A stretch of DNA of 64,000 nucleotides from Henriciella mobilis (GTDB taxonomy: Bacteria > Pseudomonadota > Alphaproteobacteria > Caulobacterales > Hyphomonadaceae): positions 248,001-312,000 of the forward strand of contig NZ_QWFZ01000020.1 of NCBI RefSeq assembly GCF_003576315.1. The letters are read 5' to 3'. A program made the translations under genes and the position numbers. Positions 60,828-64,000 of the stretch are shown piece after piece (the first letter of the stretch is position 1; every line of letters starts with the position of its first letter). Under the pieces are notes generated by a model. It was given only the letters and a program-made list of their open reading frames with translations. It was not told the DNA's origin and did not search any database.

Positions 60828-62639
60828 ATGAGACAGAATTTCGATGTGAAGGGCGGCCCGCAGCTTGGCCGCAACAACCTCCCCCGCCTTCGCGCCGCGA
60901 TGAAGGCGCAGGGTCTCGACGGCTTCTACATCCCGCATGAAGACGAATACCAGAACGAGTACCTGCCCGCCTGCAATGACCGGCTGGCCTGGGCGACCGG
61001 CTTCACCGGCTCGGCCGGCGCAGCGATGGTCTTCCAGGACATGGCCGCGATCTTCGCCGATGGCCGCTACACCCTGCAGGTGCGCGACCAGACCGACCCC
61101 GACCTGATCGAGGTGCACGGCCTGCCCGAGCCCGGCCCGTTCGGCTGGCTGGAGAAGCAGTCGCTGAAAGGCAAGACGCTCGGCTACGATCCGCGCCTGA
61201 TGACGCCGAACGATCTCGCCACGCTGGAGGGCGCGGCAAAGAAGGCCGGCGCGGCGCTCAAGGCTGTCGACGACAATCCCATCGACCAGGCCTGGGACGA
61301 CCGCCCGCCCGAGCCGATGACGAAAACCGTGCCGCACAGTGTCGAGCATGCCGGTCAGGATGCCACCGACAAGCGCGCGAAGATCGCCGCAGCGCTCCGC
61401 GAGGATGGCGCCGACGCCGCTGTCATCACCTCGCCCGCCTCCATCGCCTGGGCGTTCAACATTCGCGGCGGCGACGTCGCCTGCTCGCCGCTGCCGCTAT
61501 CGCGGGCCATCCTGAAGGCGGACGGCACGGCCGATCTCTTCATCGATCCGCGCAAGACCTCCGACGCCCTGCGCACGCATCTTGGCAACCAGGTCCGCCT
61601 GCGCCCGATGGAAGAGCTGGAGCCGGCGCTCGCAGAGCTTGGAAAACAATCGGTGAGCCTCGACCCGGCCCTCGCCTCGGCCTGGTTCTTCGGCAAGCTG
61701 GAAGCGGCCGGCGCGGAAATCATCCGCCAGCCGGACCCGGTCCTGCTGCCCAAGGCCTGCAAGAACGAGACGGAGATCAAGGGCACCGAAGCGGCCCATA
61801 TCCGCGACGGCGCCGCCCTGACGCGCTTCCTGCACTGGCTCGACACCGAAGCCCAGTCCGGCGAGGTGACGGAGATCGATGCGGCGCTGAAGCTCGAAAG
61901 CTTCCGTGAGGATCTCGGCGGCCTCAACGACCTCTCCTTCGAGACGATTTCCGGCGCCGGCCCGCATGGCGCGCTGCCGCATTACCGCGTCTCCTCGGCC
62001 TCGAACCTGAAGCTGGACCGCGGCACGCTCTATCTCGTCGACAGTGGCGGGCAATATCTCGACGGCACGACCGACGTGACCCGCACGGTCCCCATCGGCG
62101 CGCCGTCGGCAGACATGAAGCGGCATTACACGCTTGTCCTGCAGGGTCATATCGCCCTTGCCACGGTGCGGTTTCCGGAAGGCACGACCGGCACCCATCT
62201 CGACAGCCTGGCGCGCTACCCGCTCTGGCAGGCCGGCCTCGATTATGACCATGGCACGGGCCATGGCGTCGGGGTCTATCTCGGCGTGCATGAGGGCCCG
62301 CAGCGCATTGCCAAGGCATGGAACAGCATCGCCCTGCGCCCCGGCATGATCGTGTCGAACGAGCCCGGCTTCTATCGCGAGGGCCAGTACGGCATTCGCA
62401 TCGAGAACCTGCAATATGTTACGCCGCCCACGGACATTCCGGGCGGGGAGCGCAAGATGCTGGGCTTCAGGAACCTCACCTGGGCGCCGCTCGCACGCGG
62501 GCTGATCGATCTGGATATTCTGTCTACGGACGAACGGGCCTGGGTCGACGCCTATCATGCCGAAGTGCTTGAGAAGATCGGACCGCTTGTTGAAGGCGAG
62601 GTGGCCGACTGGCTTGTGGCCCAGTGCGCGCCGCTTTGA
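60828..62639 (+). CDS. Aminopeptidase P family (M24B) metallopeptidase
   Basis: 603-residue cytosolic Xaa-Pro aminopeptidase-like protein of the long form with two creatinase-N domains and a C-terminal pita-bread domain. Metal ligands are visible: the two Asp in VDSGGQYLDGTTDVTRT, His in GTGHGVGVYLGVHEG, Glu in SNEPGFY and Glu in IRIENLQYV. The length is typical of the eukaryote-like ~600-residue M24B enzymes common in alphaproteobacteria. It follows prmA by 45 bases. Confidence 0.93.
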   Translation: MRQNFDVKGGPQLGRNNLPRLRAAMKAQGLDGFYIPHEDEYQNEYLPACNDRLAWATGFTGSAGAAMVFQDMAAIFADGRYTLQVRDQTDPDLIEVHGLPEPGPFGWLEKQSLKGKTLGYDPRLMTPNDLATLEGAAKKAGAALKAVDDNPIDQAWDDRPPEPMTKTVPHSVEHAGQDATDKRAKIAAALREDGADAAVITSPASIAWAFNIRGGDVACSPLPLSRAILKADGTADLFIDPRKTSDALRTHLGNQVRLRPMEELEPALAELGKQSVSLDPALASAWFFGKLEAAGAEIIRQPDPVLLPKACKNETEIKGTEAAHIRDGAALTRFLHWLDTEAQSGEVTEIDAALKLESFREDLGGLNDLSFETISGAGPHGALPHYRVSSASNLKLDRGTLYLVDSGGQYLDGTTDVTRTVPIGAPSADMKRHYTLVLQGHIALATVRFPEGTTGTHLDSLARYPLWQAGLDYDHGTGHGVGVYLGVHEGPQRIAKAWNSIALRPGMIVSNEPGFYREGQYGIRIENLQYVTPPTDIPGGERKMLGFRNLTWAPLARGLIDLDILSTDERAWVDAYHAEVLEKIGPLVEGEVADWLVAQCAPL

Positions 62640-62652
62640 TCGCGGCGTCGCG

Positions 62653-64000
<1,348 letters not shown>

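Overview
This window looks like a high-GC alphaproteobacterium of the Caulobacterales/Hyphomonadaceae type. The signs are a large Caulobacter-type TonB receptor with a SapC / cupin-8 / tryptophan-halogenase trio, a Weimberg-type set of xylonate genes, a LacI-family pentose regulator, and many lipoprotein hydrolases. No RNA genes, CRISPR arrays, insertion sequences or phage genes were seen. The genus assignment is inference.

Layout. (1) 1-3673: end of a sugar ABC transporter operon of the YtfQ-YtfR-YtfT-YjfF type. (2) 3681-45014: a xylan and xylose utilisation island. It holds GH67 alpha-glucuronidase, a GH10 xylanase, GH43, four different GH3 enzymes, an esterase of the sialate-O-acetylesterase family, a TonB receptor with its SapC/cupin/halogenase trio, two SMP-30 lactonases, a GntP permease, xylX-xylD-KGSA dehydrogenase, xylulokinase-xylose isomerase-transaldolase, a XylE-like MFS porter, a LacI repressor, and an aldose epimerase with a Tat-type glucose-fructose-oxidoreductase homologue. 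(3) 45207-46796: a sodium/solute symporter. (4) 46846-55188: a divergent cluster for sulfide or sulfane sulfur. One arm is rhodanese, RND adaptor, RND pump and an ArsR repressor with a BigR/SqrR-like cysteine pair. The other arm is sulfide:quinone oxidoreductase, thioredoxin-2, a DUF2892 protein and a TolC protein. (5) 55251-64000: ordinary chromosomal genes (thiolase, dapB, a His-rich exported protein, dienelactone hydrolase, cyclophilin, prmA, M24B peptidase, ligA partial).

How the xylan genes fit together. About a dozen copies of a LacI-type palindrome, close to TGTTAGCGCTAACA, sit in front of nearly every transcription unit of region 2, including the repressor gene itself. Xylan would be cut by GH10, deacetylated, stripped of glucuronic acid by GH67, taken up through the TonB receptor and split to xylose by GH43/GH3 lipoproteins. 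Two xylose routes are encoded: isomerase/xylulokinase, and an oxidative Weimberg route. The Weimberg route has no cytosolic xylose dehydrogenase here. Instead there are an exported GFOR-like oxidoreductase, an exported lactonase and a GntP sugar-acid importer, so I propose that oxidation happens in the periplasm.

The three least explained systems are that proposed periplasmic shunt, the receptor-linked SapC/cupin-8/halogenase trio, and the sulfur-linked RND pump.
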